Positions 12,793 through 24,114 of a stretch of DNA of 64,000 nt are shown here, in pieces. The notes beneath the pieces are model-generated. The model was not told where the DNA came from. It searched no databases and saw only the letters and a list, made by a program, of their open reading frames with translations. Every line of letters starts with the position of its first letter. Within the stretch, counting starts at the first letter, position 1. Both the position numbers and the translations under genes were made by a program. Origin of the DNA: Durusdinium trenchii (lineage: Eukaryota; Sar; Dinophyceae; Suessiales; Symbiodiniaceae); contig CAXAMN010000003.1 of NCBI GenBank assembly GCA_963970005.1, positions 546,917 to 610,916 of the forward strand. The letters run 5' to 3'.

Positions 12793-12820
12793 AGTGTAGG
12801 GTAGTCTATTGGACACCCAA
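12793..12820. repeat. Copy of a dispersed 25-bp motif
   Basis: GTGTAGGGTAGTCTATTGGACACCC-type sequence matches, with two differences, the inner part of the inverted-repeat element at 28576-28662. A shorter reverse match (CCAATGGGTGCCCTAC) lies at 29232-29247. Confidence 0.7.
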
Positions 12821-12887
12821 CCAGGCTGAACCAGGTTGCAACACTGACTCCTAAGCTATCAAAGAATCATTGAAGCCCCCAACTCGA

Positions 12888-13169
12888 TCAATGCATGTAA
12901 AAAAAAACACCCCCTCCCATCCCGAGCCCAGCTTCTAAGGGGATGCTCCGTGCCAGCTTGGACATCTGCCGCTCCGGCGACCCCGCGGCCGGCTTGGGGC
13001 TTCGCCGGGTCCGGACGTGGCCCCGCGGCTCCGGCGGTGGCGGATCCAGGGGATGCGTCAGCAGGTCGGGGTGGTGGAGGAGGTGCTGACAGCTGGTGCC
13101 CACTGGACCGATACAAAGGAGAGCTGCTGGGAAAGCCACCGTGGCGAAGAGGCAAGCAAAGAAGGTCAC
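12888..13169 (-). CDS. RND/Patched-like gene: last traced exon (TM12 and C-tail)
   Basis: A TTTTCCCAG acceptor precedes VTFFACLFATVAFPAALLCI, a hydrophobic span ending in GP. This matches the last transmembrane helix of Patched/Dispatched/MMPL proteins, where the segment ends with proline-glycine residues at the membrane face. A proline-rich, basic cytosolic tail follows (DPPPPEPRGH, then SPERQMSKLAR) to a TGA at 12888. The far end could instead be cut by a donor before the stop. The exon enters in phase 0, whereas the TM11 exon leaves two bases, so one small exon between 13.2 and 14.0 kb is missing from my model. Confidence 0.75.
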   Translation of the reverse strand: MTFFACLFATVAFPAALLCIGPVGTSCQHLLHHPDLLTHPLDPPPPEPRGHVRTRRSPKPAAGSPERQMSKLARSIPLEAGLGMGGGVFFYMH

Positions 13170-13744
13170 CTGGGAAAAGGCCAAACCATCTTGGTGGTAG
13201 GTAGGTAGAATAATACCAGTTACATCATGTTACACCATAGGACCCGCAGGAAGGAGTCTTCCAACACCCGGACCTCCGGTTTTGGGGGACACTGAGTGGG
13301 GGGTTTGAAGTCTTCTTGGGGGCCTCAGGCCGGCCACTGAGTCACTGAGTCCCCACCACAGACCTCTTGGACTGACTCGCCGAGCACGAGCCATGGGCGT
13401 TCGTTCGTTCGTTCCGCGCCGCGCGCCCCAAGGCACAGAGGAAAGAACGGTGGCGAGCCTCAGGACACGCCACAGACGTGGTGCTTGTGGCATGGTTGTG
13501 GCGAGTTTGCATGAGTGTTAGCTCGTTGTACACTATGAAACTCACTATATGAATATCAAAGAAACGCAACAAGTCTCCAGTGAATGGACCCTGCATCCTG
13601 CATGTCTTTTCTTGCGAAAAGCCCTTGTTGTGACACGACCGGTCCTGCACAATGAGGAGGATTTCTCTAGCGGATACTCAGTAACTCTGCACCACTGGTG
13701 AGCATCGAAGCTCCCAAAAGTGCTGTAACTGGAGATCGAACACC

Positions 13745-13784
13745 CAAAGACACACCACACACACGATGCACACACACACACACC
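13745..13784. repeat. CA microsatellite
   Basis: Interrupted (CA)n tract within an intron of the RND-like gene. Confidence 0.9.
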
Positions 13785-14029
13785 TGAAATGCTGGATGAG
13801 GAGCATGCTTGTTCTGCGATACGTTTGGGAAATGGTCTTAGCGTGTAGCTGCTACTTTTTAATGGGCAATGGGGGGGTATCTAATTCTAAATTCCCACAG
13901 CCATGGCATACCTTCGCGCCCTCCCAAGCCTTGGCCAGCACATGAGCATTGCATGAACTTCTCCTCCTACCTCCCTCACTCTGCACCCATCCATCAATCC
14001 CTCCCTGACTTTTTTTTAGTTTCAGGGGC

Positions 14030-14113
14030 TTGACGAAGATCACCAGCTGGCAAAAGAAGAGGAAGAAGCTGGATCCCAGTGTGGTGATCGCGGATCCCAG
14101 GATTGAGCTGGAC
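14030..14113 (-). CDS. RND/Patched-like gene: TM11 exon
   Basis: The exon is 84 nt: acceptor GTCCAG and a GC donor (GCCCCT). It encodes SSSILGSAITTLGSSFFLFF then CQLVIFV. The small-residue run with TTLG is a signature of the helix that follows the long second-half cytosolic loop in Patched/Dispatched-type proteins. It enters with one base that completes the codon left by the 15015-15079 exon, giving an in-phase join. It leaves two bases for an unseen small exon before 13169. Confidence 0.85.
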
Positions 14114-15014
14114 CTGGACCGCTTGCGACCGCTTCGACCGCCCCTCACGTCAAATGGCAGCGCGTCGCACGTGGATTGGAGGGTACTTTGGAGTCGGAGG
14201 GTATATCAAACGTATACAGTAATCGGAGGGTGCCAGAAAAGGTGGCGATGAGGATGATGCACATGCCGGTGGCACAATGTTGCACATGGTTTTTGGTCCA
14301 ACTGGGTGAGGTGTGGAGAAATGTTAGCTCGTGATGACACACTGCTCAGGACAAGATGCATGCAGTTCAAGGCATAGAGCCTCAGTGCGGATGCATCTGT
14401 TTGGGCCCCTTCACGGGGGCGTCTCTAGGATCAAGATATATAGGCTGATAGGCCCAAGAAAGTTGCTTGGCAGGCTAGTATGCTAGAACCCTTGAAGTGC
14501 AGAATATGAGGTTCTTGCCACAAGTGAAATTATGCGTCTGCCTTTGTTATAAGCAAGAAATGACATCACGAGGCCCTCAGAGTTTCAATAGATCATCTCA
14601 AGTCTCTGTCGCAGCAAAGGAGGCAACGATGTTCTCAAACAGCATCAGCGAAACAACTAACCCACTGGTGGAAAGAACAGTCCCACTGCGGTGAGAGTCC
14701 ATGGCTGTTGTGGTACTTCATGGGATCTGCTCGAGATGCATCTGAGAAGCCGTCTTGACGGAGAGTTTCAACACGGGCTGTCGCGTGCAAATACACTCAG
14801 CTTTTGCAAAGGCAAACGCGCCTAGTTCCTCTCCACAAGACCAGTGTCTGGAGGGAGGGGTCACATCTACCGCAGCAGCGAGTCGCAGCTCGCGGGACCG
14901 GTAATGTGTGCCCTTCCGGTTTGTATGCCCTGTTACACTATTCATCTAACCCCCCTTTTCCGCATGGCGTTACGGCGTTGCAACACCATGTTCGACCTGC
15001 GTCCTGATCTCCAC

Positions 15015-15079
15015 CTCGGGATCTGCCGGTCTCGGCCAAGCAGCACGGCCTCCCGGCGCCGCTCGTAGAGACTGCCCAG
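15015..15079 (-). CDS. RND/Patched-like gene: cytosolic linker exon
   Basis: The exon is 65 nt: acceptor TGCACAG, donor GTGGAG. It encodes LGSLYERRREAVLLGRDRQI followed by P. The basic RRR stretch sits where family members have a positively charged loop between TM10 and TM11. It leaves two bases that pair in phase with the TM11 exon. The join to TM10 upstream is not resolved and may need another small exon. Confidence 0.65.
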
Positions 15080-15120
15080 CTGTGCAGAGGCGGCTGTGAG
15101 GGTGTGTTCCTGATACCTGG

Positions 15121-15263
15121 GACGTGAAGTGGATTGCACTCCAGGGTTCCAGGCCTCGAAGTGGATGGCATGGCCCCAAAAGGAAGGGAGATGCCATAAG
15201 AAACAAAGACAAGAACAGGGAGTGGTCCACTTCCATGTTAGTTCCGGGGAGTGCAGTTCTATC
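15121..15263. repeat. MITE-like element, copy 1
   Basis: It shares AAGTGGATGGCA and CATGTTAGTTCCGGGGAGTG with the element at 36158-36263. In each copy the right end is the inverted counterpart of the left end, though poorly so here. The element lies within an intron. Confidence 0.55.
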
Positions 15264-16004
15264 TTATATAGTGCTTTTGGATGCTGTGGGGGTTCACCCC
15301 TCTGGGTTCTGCAACTGACTTCATTGGAGTGGAAGGCCACTGAGATGAGTGGAGCCCACGTACTCCACGTCCACGTCCATGTCCAGTCATTGGGAGTGGA
15401 AACCAAGGAGATGTGTCGACGATCCGCTCGATCCGCATTGGAGCATGGAGCATTGGAGAGCTGAATGATAGCTATCAAGACGATCCGCTACCATGCTCCT
15501 TCCTCTCCCATGCTAGCAATGCTAAAGAGCATTGAATCAAGATAATCAAGACGATCCGCTATGAGCATTGGTAGCAGGAAGGATATATAACATCCACTTG
15601 ATTCGTCTCCCGGTCGCCGAATGGCAATTCTGGGGACTCGAGGGACCGGACCCGTCCACCGGCAGCCGAGTAACACGTGACGAACCACGTGACGAGTAAC
15701 ACGAGGAACACGTGGCATGCGCATGCTGCGACTTGACAAAGGTGAGGCATTGGTCATCATTGGCATATGTGAGAAGAGGATTTGTCTCATTGCAGCTTTT
15801 GGTGGATCGATCCACTACATTTCATGGAGGTGTTGAGAGTTAGCAGTTAGCAGTCCATCCGCGCCTCCCATGTCCACCCTGATGTGGACTCCAATGCAGG
15901 GGCTCTCTCCAACACCGGGCTCGGTATCGCCGGTCCACTGGGTGGTCCCGAAGGGAGGGACTAGGCAGATCTGCCGGTCGGTGATCCAAACGACTCCAAG
16001 CTGC

Positions 16005-16099
16005 TTGTGGGCAATGTGCAGGGAGTAGGTGATGCTGTATCCCACAAAGACGATGAGACCCAAGATCTCCAGGACCCCTATGGCCCAACCCATAAAGAC
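16005..16099 (-). CDS. RND/Patched-like gene: TM9-TM10 exon
   Basis: The exon is 95 nt: acceptor GCTGCTTAG, GC donor (GCAGCT). It encodes VFMGWAIGVLEILGLIVFVG then YSITYSLHIAH. The G-[VI]-x-E motif followed by a G-x-S-x-x-Y-x-x-H pattern is the hallmark of the corresponding helix in MMPL/Patched/Dispatched proteins. It enters in phase 0, matching the 16478-16513 exon, and leaves two bases. The 12-mer ACGACTCCAAGC flanks the exon on both sides (15990-16001 and 16110-16121). Confidence 0.88.
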
Positions 16100-16477
16100 C
16101 TAAGCAGCGACGACTCCAAGCGAAGATCGTCGACCCCACGGCCCACTGCAAGCAGTGACCGGCGCGGAGATCTGGAGCATGTCGGATGCAGGCTCGGGAG
16201 TGGCCCAGGATTCAGGCTGAAAAAGCACTGCTTAGCCAGAAGGATGAGAAGGAGCAACAGTTTCTATTTAGGCGCATGACGATGGTTTGGGTGCAGGATG
16301 GCGCAGGTGAATGTTCTCCATTTTTTTGGGGGGTGAAGGCTCATATAAAATCATATAAATTCATATTGACCCCCGAGTTTCGCGACCCCAAGACTTCCAC
16401 CACGTCTCGGCCACAGCTCGCGCAACGCGCCCCCCCTGCGGGAACGGAACGGTGGCTGCTCGGAACCGAGGCGCGAC

Positions 16478-16513
16478 CATGAACCAGGCCAAGGAGATGG
16501 TGACTCCCATGAC
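16478..16513 (-). CDS. RND/Patched-like gene: 36-nt micro-exon in TM9
   Basis: Acceptor GACGAG and donor GTCGCG enclose exactly twelve codons, VMGVTISLAWFM, phase 0 on both sides. Joined to the next exon this gives a continuous hydrophobic run of the length expected for TM9 and its short turn into TM10. The tiny size means it was recognised by position and phase, not by length alone. Confidence 0.65.
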
Positions 16514-16639
16514 CTCGTCGGGAGACGCGAGGACAGGGTTGGAGAGTGGCTTTTTTCTCCGGGTCGGTTGGGTGCTTGGGTCGGAACTCCAACAGGGAGA
16601 GGTGGAGAAGCAGGGAGATGTGTGGACAAACGATGTAAA

Positions 16640-16709
16640 TGGAACAAAAACATCTGATGGCAGCTGCCACGGCATGCCAGGTCACATTGAGGACCACCAT
16701 CCAGGATAA
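16640..16709 (-). CDS. Possible exon (TM9 start), unresolved phase
   Basis: The frame reading SWMVVLNVTWHAVAAAI is hydrophobic and lies where the segment between TM8 and the 16478-16513 exon should be. No acceptor gives a phase compatible with the 16932-17022 exon, so either a boundary is wrong or this is a chance open frame. Confidence 0.3.
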
Positions 16710-16931
16710 CCTTGGCTTCTGCTCACGTTCTGCATTCGGATGCATTTGGGCTGTCTGTCCTTCCCACTGCCGAAACCAGTGGCACCCCCGATTTCCCCAC
16801 GCAAGAAATCGCACACGAACTCGTCTCTAACTGGAAGACCGATGCAGCTGGAAGAGTCGGGACGCAGATTGCTCTGAATCACACAAGTTCCATCGCTTCG
16901 ATGGGTGGCTGTTTGCCAAACACCCCAGATC

Positions 16932-17022
16932 CGAGCAACAGCAGGTCCCCATGTGTAAAGAAGAGCGCCCCTAGAAAGCCACACGCCGCACTGACTACCA
17001 TGGTGAGCACCGTGCTGTTCAC
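16932..17022 (-). CDS. RND/Patched-like gene: TM8 exon
   Basis: The exon is 91 nt: acceptor TGCTGAG before GTGAAC, and a GA-type donor (GATCTG) after CTCG, which is less certain. It encodes VNSTVLTMVVSAACGFLGAL and FFTHGDLLLL, one helix preceded by a polar N-x-T and followed by a short loop. This fits TM8, just after the second extracellular domain. Confidence 0.72.
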
Positions 17023-18184
17023 CTCAGCATGGTCAAGTCATAACGCATCTGCTGCACTGCTACACATGCCAGGATCGCAATCAAGACCGGGGGAAGGGGA
17101 GGAGGCGCGAAAAAGTCGTTCCCGGTAAGAGGCACGCCTTCGTGGCTGCAGCTAGTGGTCAGTGCACCTTCATCTTTGGATGGTGATGGTCTATAGTGCT
17201 GCCCCAGTGACAATCGCGCGCTCAGCTTCTGCACGGAGCCACAAGGAAGAAGTATGCCAAGTGGTGCCAAGCTCCTGAATAGAAGAAAATGGAAGAAGGG
17301 AACGGGGTGGACATGATTGGACATGCATGCAACCTCATGGAACCACATGTTCTACATCCCCGGGTTCATTGCCATCGATGTTGCCCACTGGCGGTTTTTG
17401 GCGGTCCATGTTGGCTGCAAATGGGGTACAGTTTCCAGTCCGCAACACATGCAACACAGAAATGCCCGCGTGGCTAAGCTTCACCTCACCCGAAAGAAGA
17501 ACCTGGCTTCAAGTTGTTCATGCGTCAAAGCAAGAGCAAAAAGCACATGTTCCCACATACTCTGTGGTTTTGCTCGACTCGGCTTGAGGTGATTTCTGCC
17601 ATCAAACCATATCTGTGAGCAAAATCTGGACACGGAGCATCACAGAAGAAAGGTTCTTGACAGTGAAAACTGCTTTAAACATACCCCTTGCTGGTGCACC
17701 TTGACGAAGACAATTGTTGACAGTTTATGCATAAAAATTCTATAGCAAGGGGTACTCTTTTGCTCAAGAAAACCCTCAAGAAAACCAACAAGTCTTCCAT
17801 CCTCAATGATTGCAGCATCTGTGCATAGCTGCTCTCATCAAGGCTGTCTCAACCCATGGACGCTCAATCACTGCCATCCCCAAAAATCATCTGCAAACAA
17901 GCATCCACTGGCGCGTTTTGATTAATCTCCTCCACCTCCTGGCGCGTTTGACTGGGCCAACATTGGAGCCGGGGAGCCGACCACTGGTCGAAAGAATTGG
18001 TCTGCAAGACTGGCAAGGAAGGAAGCGGAACCCCTGAGAAAGCTGGACCAAACACACCTTAATAAGGAAGGAGAAGAAGAGGAAACGATAAGCTTCCAGA
18101 AGCTCTAATGGTCACTGCAAGGAACGTCACTTCCCCGGGATGCCGATTCCGACCGACCGGCAAGTGTAACAGCTGGGATTGGGC

Positions 18185-18233
18185 CTTATCCCACTCTTCC
18201 ATTAATGCCAGGATCGTTGAGCTCAGAGTCGTC
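18185..18233 (-). CDS. RND/Patched-like gene: loop 2 exon before TM8
   Basis: The exon is 49 nt: acceptor TTCCAAG, GC donor (GCCCAA). It encodes TTLSSTILALMEEWDK. Family members have an amphipathic stretch with a conserved tryptophan shortly before TM8, and this fits by position and make-up. It enters needing one base and leaves in phase 0. The join to the TM8 exon would be in phase if no exon is missing. Confidence 0.5.
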
Positions 18234-18759
18234 CTTGGAAGGTGCACTAAGTGAACAAAGATGACCTGGGAGGTGGTACGTGGTTCATTTTCCGATTGCT
18301 GATCGTAGCTCCCACAAAGCCACGGCAAGACCTGACACCCAAATACCCATGGCCATCTTCAAGCGCTAGGCCCAGGGAAGTTAAGGGCTCAACCGCTCCC
18401 GAAGTAGCGGCGCAACAAACGCAACCAAATTGAAGTCAGCCTTGCAAAACACGGGCAACGAATGGCTTTTATGTTGTTTTTAAATGATGAAATCACCCTG
18501 CGGTTTTGTGGCTTTTTGACGCCCACCAGATCCCTCCGCGCACATCTGTGCCTGACTAACGTCTCGTCAGGCAAGGCTCATGTAGTTCAGGGGCACGATG
18601 AACTGGATATATGTGGCCTTGAGCTGGAAGTCGTCTGTGAGCCACATGTAATCCTTTGCAAGGATTCCATTCCTTGGAAGTCTTGATAACAGCGGGTGCT
18701 GAGGTCTTGTTGAGGAGCCCGGCGAGGTGCGCCAGGAGCTTCTCAAGAAACCCCCCTAC

Positions 18760-18843
18760 CCGTGGCTGAATTCCTGGTGGAAGCGAAAGATTCCTGCATC
18801 CGAAGGCATCCACATGTGTTTTGCAGAGAATTCCAGGGCCAAG
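18760..18843 (-). CDS. RND/Patched-like gene: probable loop 2 exon
   Basis: The exon is 84 nt: acceptor GGGGAAG, donor GTAGGG. It encodes LALEFSAKHMWMPSDAGIFR then FHQEFSH. The F-x-F-x-x-x-F pattern resembles the second extracellular loop of RND proteins, but the match is loose. A plus-strand frame here (piece SIQEALEEHLERRGGHLGEA) is also attractive, so strand is not certain. Confidence 0.42.
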
Positions 18844-19506
18844 CTTCCCCAGCACACGTCCATCCAGGAAGCGCTGGAAGAGCACTTGGAACGACGTGGA
18901 GGGCACCTCGGAGAAGCAATGAGAAACGCGGCCAGCCGCGCAGCGATGGAATCGCATGCATGGCGTCCCTGGTTTTTGGAGCTGGATACAAAACGCCCGA
19001 AAGCTTTATGCGTCATCTGGCGAGTGAAGGGTAGATACCATCATTGCGTCCAAAGACACCAGACCCTTGTGGCAAAGCAGGGCGACATTGTTTTTACTCC
19101 ACCTCCAATCATCATGGTGGACAATGGCCCTTGAAAAACCGACTTTTTCCTCTACCAAGAGGGGGTTGTCCACATGGAATGGATTGTTGGAGGCTAAGTG
19201 CCGGTCTCTCCTGACGTCCTGTCCGAGTCTGGCGGATGCCTCTTCGGCCATGTCTGGGCCCCCTGTGGGCCCCCTATGGATGGCCATCTCCCGGAGTGTT
19301 GTTGCTGAGTCTCACTCATGAAGAGGCGTTACAAAAAGGTTGCTCAGCATGGTTCAGCGCTTGGAACCTTTTTGGGGGGCTGGCTGTGCCCGGCAGAAGG
19401 ACTGGAGGGTGACTTTCAATACCTTCCAGCTTCTGGGCACTGGTGACAACAAGCATAACCAGTTCAATTCTTGCAACCCCCGGCTCCCCTGATGTTGTTA
19501 GAGCGC

Positions 19507-19569
19507 GGGAAATGGATAGCCCCGATCTGTGGCATAGGTCCTGAAGTCCCTCAGCCAGCAGTGGGAGAC
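19507..19569 (-). CDS. RND/Patched-like gene: loop 2 exon with CW motif
   Basis: The exon is 63 nt, twenty-one codons: acceptor GCGCGAG, GC donor (GCGCTC), phase 0 both sides. It encodes VSHCWLRDFRTYATDRGYPF then P. The C-W-x-x-D-F core followed by a G-x-x-[FW]-P is a recurrent motif of the second extracellular domain in Dispatched-type proteins. A different open frame over the same DNA is longer, but it lacks this motif and crosses the splice sites. Confidence 0.68.
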
Positions 19570-19920
19570 CTCGCGCAGGGGCTGCGATCTCAATTGTCAA
19601 ATGTCTCAAGGTGTAGCTATGAAAGATCACATGGAGTTGGACATCCATGGATGTTAACGCCATCTTCCAACTCCGGAATGGGAGATCACATGAACACGAC
19701 CTATCGCGATCCGATTTTCACGGGGAGAAACAACCACCGGAGAGAATTGGAGTGCGGCTAGGAATCACATGAGGCGCGATTAGGGGTGCTCCTGACACAT
19801 CCACTCGCTGGATGGGACTAAACACCACCCTGTCTTGTGACTCCTGAATTGAGATCTTGAGGTATAGTTTTCGCATGCTTTTGCGATTGAAGGCAACTAA
19901 AGCTCGCAAGGTCACGCTGC

Positions 19921-20121
19921 CTTGTTCTTTAAAGCTGGTTCAACATGTTCCAAGTAGCATGGCGCCAGGCTTGGAACAAACTTCACTATCCCTCCACCCG
20001 TGGCTTTAAAATTAAGGACATCTAATGTGACATCTACATCTATTTGCTCTTTCTTCGCGCCTCCGGGAAAGTACTCAAATGAGCCAAGGTGTTTTGGACT
20101 TGGCACGGAGCCACCTCCATC
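19921..20121 (-). CDS. Candidate exon, probably loop 2 of the RND-like gene
   Basis: The exon is 201 nt: acceptor CCTGCAG, GC donor (GCAGCG), phase 0 both sides. It encodes sixty-seven residues with GGGSVPSPKHLGSFEYFPGG, then DVDVTLDVLNFKATGGG and VKFVPSLAPCYLEHVE. The frame stays open to TGA at 19912, so it could instead be a terminal exon of another gene. Codon use is less GC-rich than in the TM exons. I place it in the RND gene only by position. Confidence 0.55.
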
Positions 20122-20309
20122 CTGCAGGGGGGGGTCCCCCCTCCTCCTGGCCTGTATGAGTAGTGCAGGATTTTTTTCTCCTTGGCAGGTGGGGTGGCAA
20201 TCATGCACGCCCCAACGTGTGAGAGTGCCGACCGGGACTGGGGACTGCTGAACCGTGAGAAATGCTAAGCGACCCTTGAAACCCAAAAGGCAAGAAACAA
20301 AATCACAAA

Positions 20310-20385
20310 ACAATGTGAGCTCCTAAGTCCTAGAACTCCTAAGTCCTAAAACTTAAGTCATGGAACTCCTAAGTCCTAGACTTAG
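20310..20385. repeat. Short tandem CTCCTAAGTCCTAGA repeat
   Basis: Four imperfect copies of AACTCCTAAGTCCTA in direct order, in intronic DNA. Confidence 0.85.
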
Positions 20386-20852
20386 CCAAGGCCCTGTTTC
20401 ACCAAAAAATCTTCCAAAACGCTCTATGCACAACCCAGTCAGTCCCACTCAGGTGCGTCGCAAGGCAAACCGATGAGTTCTGAGTCAATGGCTCAAGAGG
20501 TTTTTGAGCTAAACTTGGTTGAGTCAGCACAAGCAAACCACCGATGTTATCCATCACAAAGCCCTGCAGTGCACTCAAAATGTCTGAAGCTTCCCCAACT
20601 GGCTCACCTCAAGCTAAGCCTCCCAAGCTGCAGGCTGAGAGCAAGACCCTCTGCGTGGCTGGAGCTTGTACCCTGAACGCCTCCTCGACACCAATCCAGG
20701 GGTCTTGACATGCTGCAGACCATGCGATGGCTCCAATTCGCCCAAAAATAGATTTTGAAAGATCAAACGCATGCTTTTAATGCAAAGCATCTGTTCAACA
20801 CGACTCCCGAATCATGGCGGCGCCTCAAAGCTCCAGGCTTGCTCGGGCTTAC

Positions 20853-20920
20853 CCAGCAGTGGCATCTGCTCGTTGGTGCGGAGGCCCCAGACCAAGGCTA
20901 TGTCTGCACCCCCTCGCAGG
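20853..20920 (-). CDS. RND/Patched-like gene: loop 2 exon (ADIALVWG)
   Basis: The exon is 68 nt: acceptor AATACCAG, canonical donor GTAAGC. It encodes LRGGADIALVWGLRTNEQMP then LL. The A-D-[IV]-x-L-V-[WF]-G stretch corresponds to a core strand of the second extracellular domain in Dispatched-type RND proteins. Enters with one base and leaves one. Confidence 0.72.
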
Positions 20921-21218
20921 CTGGTATTCAAGTACACTTACTTGGGCGGGAGGGAGGGAGCGGACTCAGCAGGTCCTTCCATGTACCACAAACCGTCATA
21001 AACTCCCCTCAAGCCAAAAACAATCTGAGGCCTAGAAGAGCCGACGAACCATCTATGTTCAAAGAAGCAGGCCCGTCCGATTGTTTGGCCCGGTGCCGGT
21101 ACTTCATTGTATAAATTACCTCCAAAAAAAAAGATCTGCTAGCCGCTGGCCAATGAATCTTCCGCTTCATTCCTCCTCCCTTGAGCTCCATCACTGCCCT
21201 CCGTGCCGCGGAAGGAAC

Positions 21219-21345
21219 CTGCCAACCTCCTGGCGCCAGCACTCCGCAGCGGCGTCTCCGGCATTGCTGGCGCGTCCGGCTCATCCGGCGCGTCAGCAGG
21301 TTGCAAGCGCCGGGCCTCATGGCGGTGCCAAGCCAAGCATGTCAG
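21219..21345 (-). CDS. Candidate exon, unknown product
   Basis: The GC-rich minus frame contains HEARRLQPADAPDEPDAP and PETPLRSAGARRLAG and stops at a GTTCCG donor. The start is approximate. It is polar and alanine/proline-rich, with no family recognised. It may be an insertion in loop 2 of the RND gene or part of another gene. Confidence 0.4.
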
Positions 21346-22250
21346 CAGGCGCCCCAGTTGCATCACGTACGGATGTGCAACAATGAAAAAACACATGGAG
21401 CAGCAGTCTCTACTGGAAAAATAGGGCTCTAAATGGAGATCCTGCTGGGACCTGGGATCTCTACGTCCATGCTAACCCTATCTAAGTGAGAAATTCCGTG
21501 TGGTAGGCAGGCTGTGGTCCCACACGCTCCCTACTTCAGACCCCCCCACCCCTGTTCCAAGCGGTCTGCCCAGACACTGGCAGTGGCACAAAGACCTTGT
21601 CCCATGACACGTTGGGCATCACCTGCGGCACCACCGACCCAGTGAAAATCTGGACCATCTCCAGGTCCATAAAAAGGTCCCTAGGTAGGTAGGTTCTTGG
21701 ATAGCCTCTCTAACCTCTTTATCCACTCTGTGCCTCTGCTTAACTGTTCTTGGTGGCTGTTTCGCTGATTCGTCTCGGGATGGCTCTGTCTTATCAATGC
21801 CCGTTTCGGCGCCAACGTGACTCTCTCCCGCTCTCGTCAGCGTTGTCAACTGCAGTCGGCTGAGTCGCTGGGTCCACCAAACGTCGGCCGGCGTAGGTGC
21901 ACACGGGCGCGCCGCAGTAGCAAAGCCGGTCGGTGTGACAAAGCTCTAGGGAGCCATTCCTTAGGTCGAAGGGAAGGCGAGCTTCCTCCCATCTGCAAAC
22001 TACAAAAAGTCAGATGTAAACTTCCAAGCTGCTGATGTGTCAGGTGGAATCACGATCCCCCCCCGTGCAAATCCCGGAACCCTTCCTCAACAACAATCTT
22101 GTTGGGTAGCGCCTTCAAATCTGCAAACCCAAATTGACATCGGCCTGCTTTATGGCGGTTGACCTCCTTCTTCGATCCATTGCACACTCTTCTTGGGAAG
22201 GTTCTTCCCTTTCAACTGGCACGGCGCATCTTCCGGCCTCCAAAGCCCAC

Positions 22251-22347
22251 CCTCGCCCGGGTCACGTCGCCGGGTGCTTCCCAATTCGGGTGGCCGCTTG
22301 ATCGGGATGATGAAGTTGGGCAGCACGTCGTAGCGGGTGCTCCAAAC
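22251..22347 (-). CDS. Candidate exon, unknown product
   Basis: The exon is 97 nt: acceptor GGCGAG, donor GTGGGC. It encodes VWSTRYDVLPNFIIPIKRPP and then ELGSTRRRDPGE. Two other minus frames are open, but this one has the strongest third-position GC. It would leave one base. It lies between loop 2 exons of the RND gene. The sequence could be extracellular, but I do not recognise the fold. Confidence 0.5.
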
Positions 22348-23694
22348 CTCGCCTCAGGTGACGAAACGCAACGCTCCTCGGAGCGCAAGCCACTGAAGCC
22401 ACTGGAGCCCAAAGAGAGACTCCTGTCTGGGTTGGAGCAGGTAAATGCTCTGTGAAGCCTCTCATGGTTGTTTGTTCTCGGTCTGTCAAGAACATGAGAA
22501 GTGTTTTTCCAAAGATCCTGACACTCAAGGCCTTTGTCACTTTTTTCATCTTGACTTCTGGTCATGTCTGGCTTCAACGAAAGCGCTTGGCTGGACGATT
22601 CCAAGCTTGGCTCGAAAGAGCCAAGGGGCTCGTGGAGTTGGGCCACAAAACTTGTCAATGGCAGGGCCATGGCGATGCCGATTTCAGGTGATTCCAGAGA
22701 TGATTCGTGTTGGTAAGTGGGGAAGGACTTGGAGCAGGATCGGTCCAATATGGTGACAGTGGCCCATCCTGCCGTCCGACTGGCGCAACTCAGAGGCTGG
22801 CACAGCTCAGCGCTGCACTTGCAGTGAGACAAAGGGGGGAGATGAGCTTCCGCCCTCGTGCGCTAAAACGTGCCACGCAAAAGCGCGGCACGTGGGGCTA
22901 TATAACTGTGCTCTCGGCCGGTTGGTCCTCCATGTGCTGTGTTCTGTAGTTGGATCAGTTCTCCCAACAACCCTTGCAACTCAAAAAACTTCAAGAGTTA
23001 AGAGCAAGTCAGTGCCCAAATACTCAACAACATTCAACAACTATCTGACTGACTCGGGTAGTAGCAGTGCTCAATTGGGCCTAGGTGGTGGCCTAGAAAT
23101 GATGGTTGCCTGGTTGCCTTGCGAAAGTATCGGCGGTCACCAATCCAGCCGAGCCTAGGGGGGCCTCGGAAAGGCCCAGACTTCCAGGGTGGCAGGCTGC
23201 TTCTGCCTTTTGCCGCGAGTTTTTACCTCGTGGCCGCATTCAGCTGCCAAATTCCAGATCAGCAGGAGACACTAAGTAGATCAACAAAGCAAGAACGTGC
23301 AAACATCATCTGCGATATGCACCTAAGAGCCAATTTTGCTGTTTGCAGGTCATCCACCGATTAAAATCATGTGATTTCACCAAATTGGACAGACTTTTGT
23401 AAAGAATCCTTTAGGCTAAATGCCCTCAACTCCTACTGATGCGCTGTGTGGAAGCGTGGCTCATGATAGCCAGCTCCTCCTCTTGGGCCGCCCTTCGCCT
23501 TCCTGGCCGGGAGGAGCAAGGGACCCACATGACCAACCACTGGCCGAACCGTGGAATCCCGGAACCGTGGAACCGGCACTGCGCCGGTGGGCTGCCATAA
23601 CCTATGGCCACCAGCTGCCCCACTTCAGTGCAGGACCAACCCTGCTCCAGCCTGCTTTTTCCAACCTCCCTTTATTCGCCCACATGGCCCCCGC

Positions 23695-23952
23695 CTGTAA
23701 CGTCTGGTCTTGACAATGTAAGGTGTAACCTTCTCCATCTCCGCCTCGATCTTCTCCCTCTTCTCGGCGCTCTTCGCACTCACGGGGAACTTCGGCCGAT
23801 ACGCCGTGCGCGGCCGCTCCGGCGGGGGCGGCGTCGGCGCTGGCGGCGGCGCGCGCCGCGGGCCGGGCGAAGGCGTGCGCGGGGGCGCTAGGCCGGAGGG
23901 TGCCGCGGCGGAGCCGGCGGGGCACTCGGCCAAGAAGCGGTGGATCATGGAC
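23695..23952 (-). CDS. Candidate exon, proline-rich then charged helix
   Basis: The exon is 258 nt: acceptor CGAAACCAG and a GC donor (GCGGGG), eighty-five full codons. The amino part reads MIHRFLAECPAGSAAAPSG and a long Pro/Ala linker. It is followed by KFPVSAKSAEKREKIEAEME, a predicted helix, and VTPYIVKTRRY. Third positions are almost all G or C. The internal ATG could be a start, but the upstream acceptor suggests an internal exon. Product unknown. Confidence 0.6.
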
Positions 23953-24114
23953 CTGGTTTCGAGATGTTTTAGAAAAGGATCAAGCTACTAGGCCGGTCGC
24001 CTGGTTGAAGAAAGGATCGCAGTGCATCACGAGAGCTCAGTGTTGCGATGTTGCGACTGGGTTGGACTCGAATGACCAAACTGGATACAAATTTGTGCAG
24101 TAACAAGGACGCTA

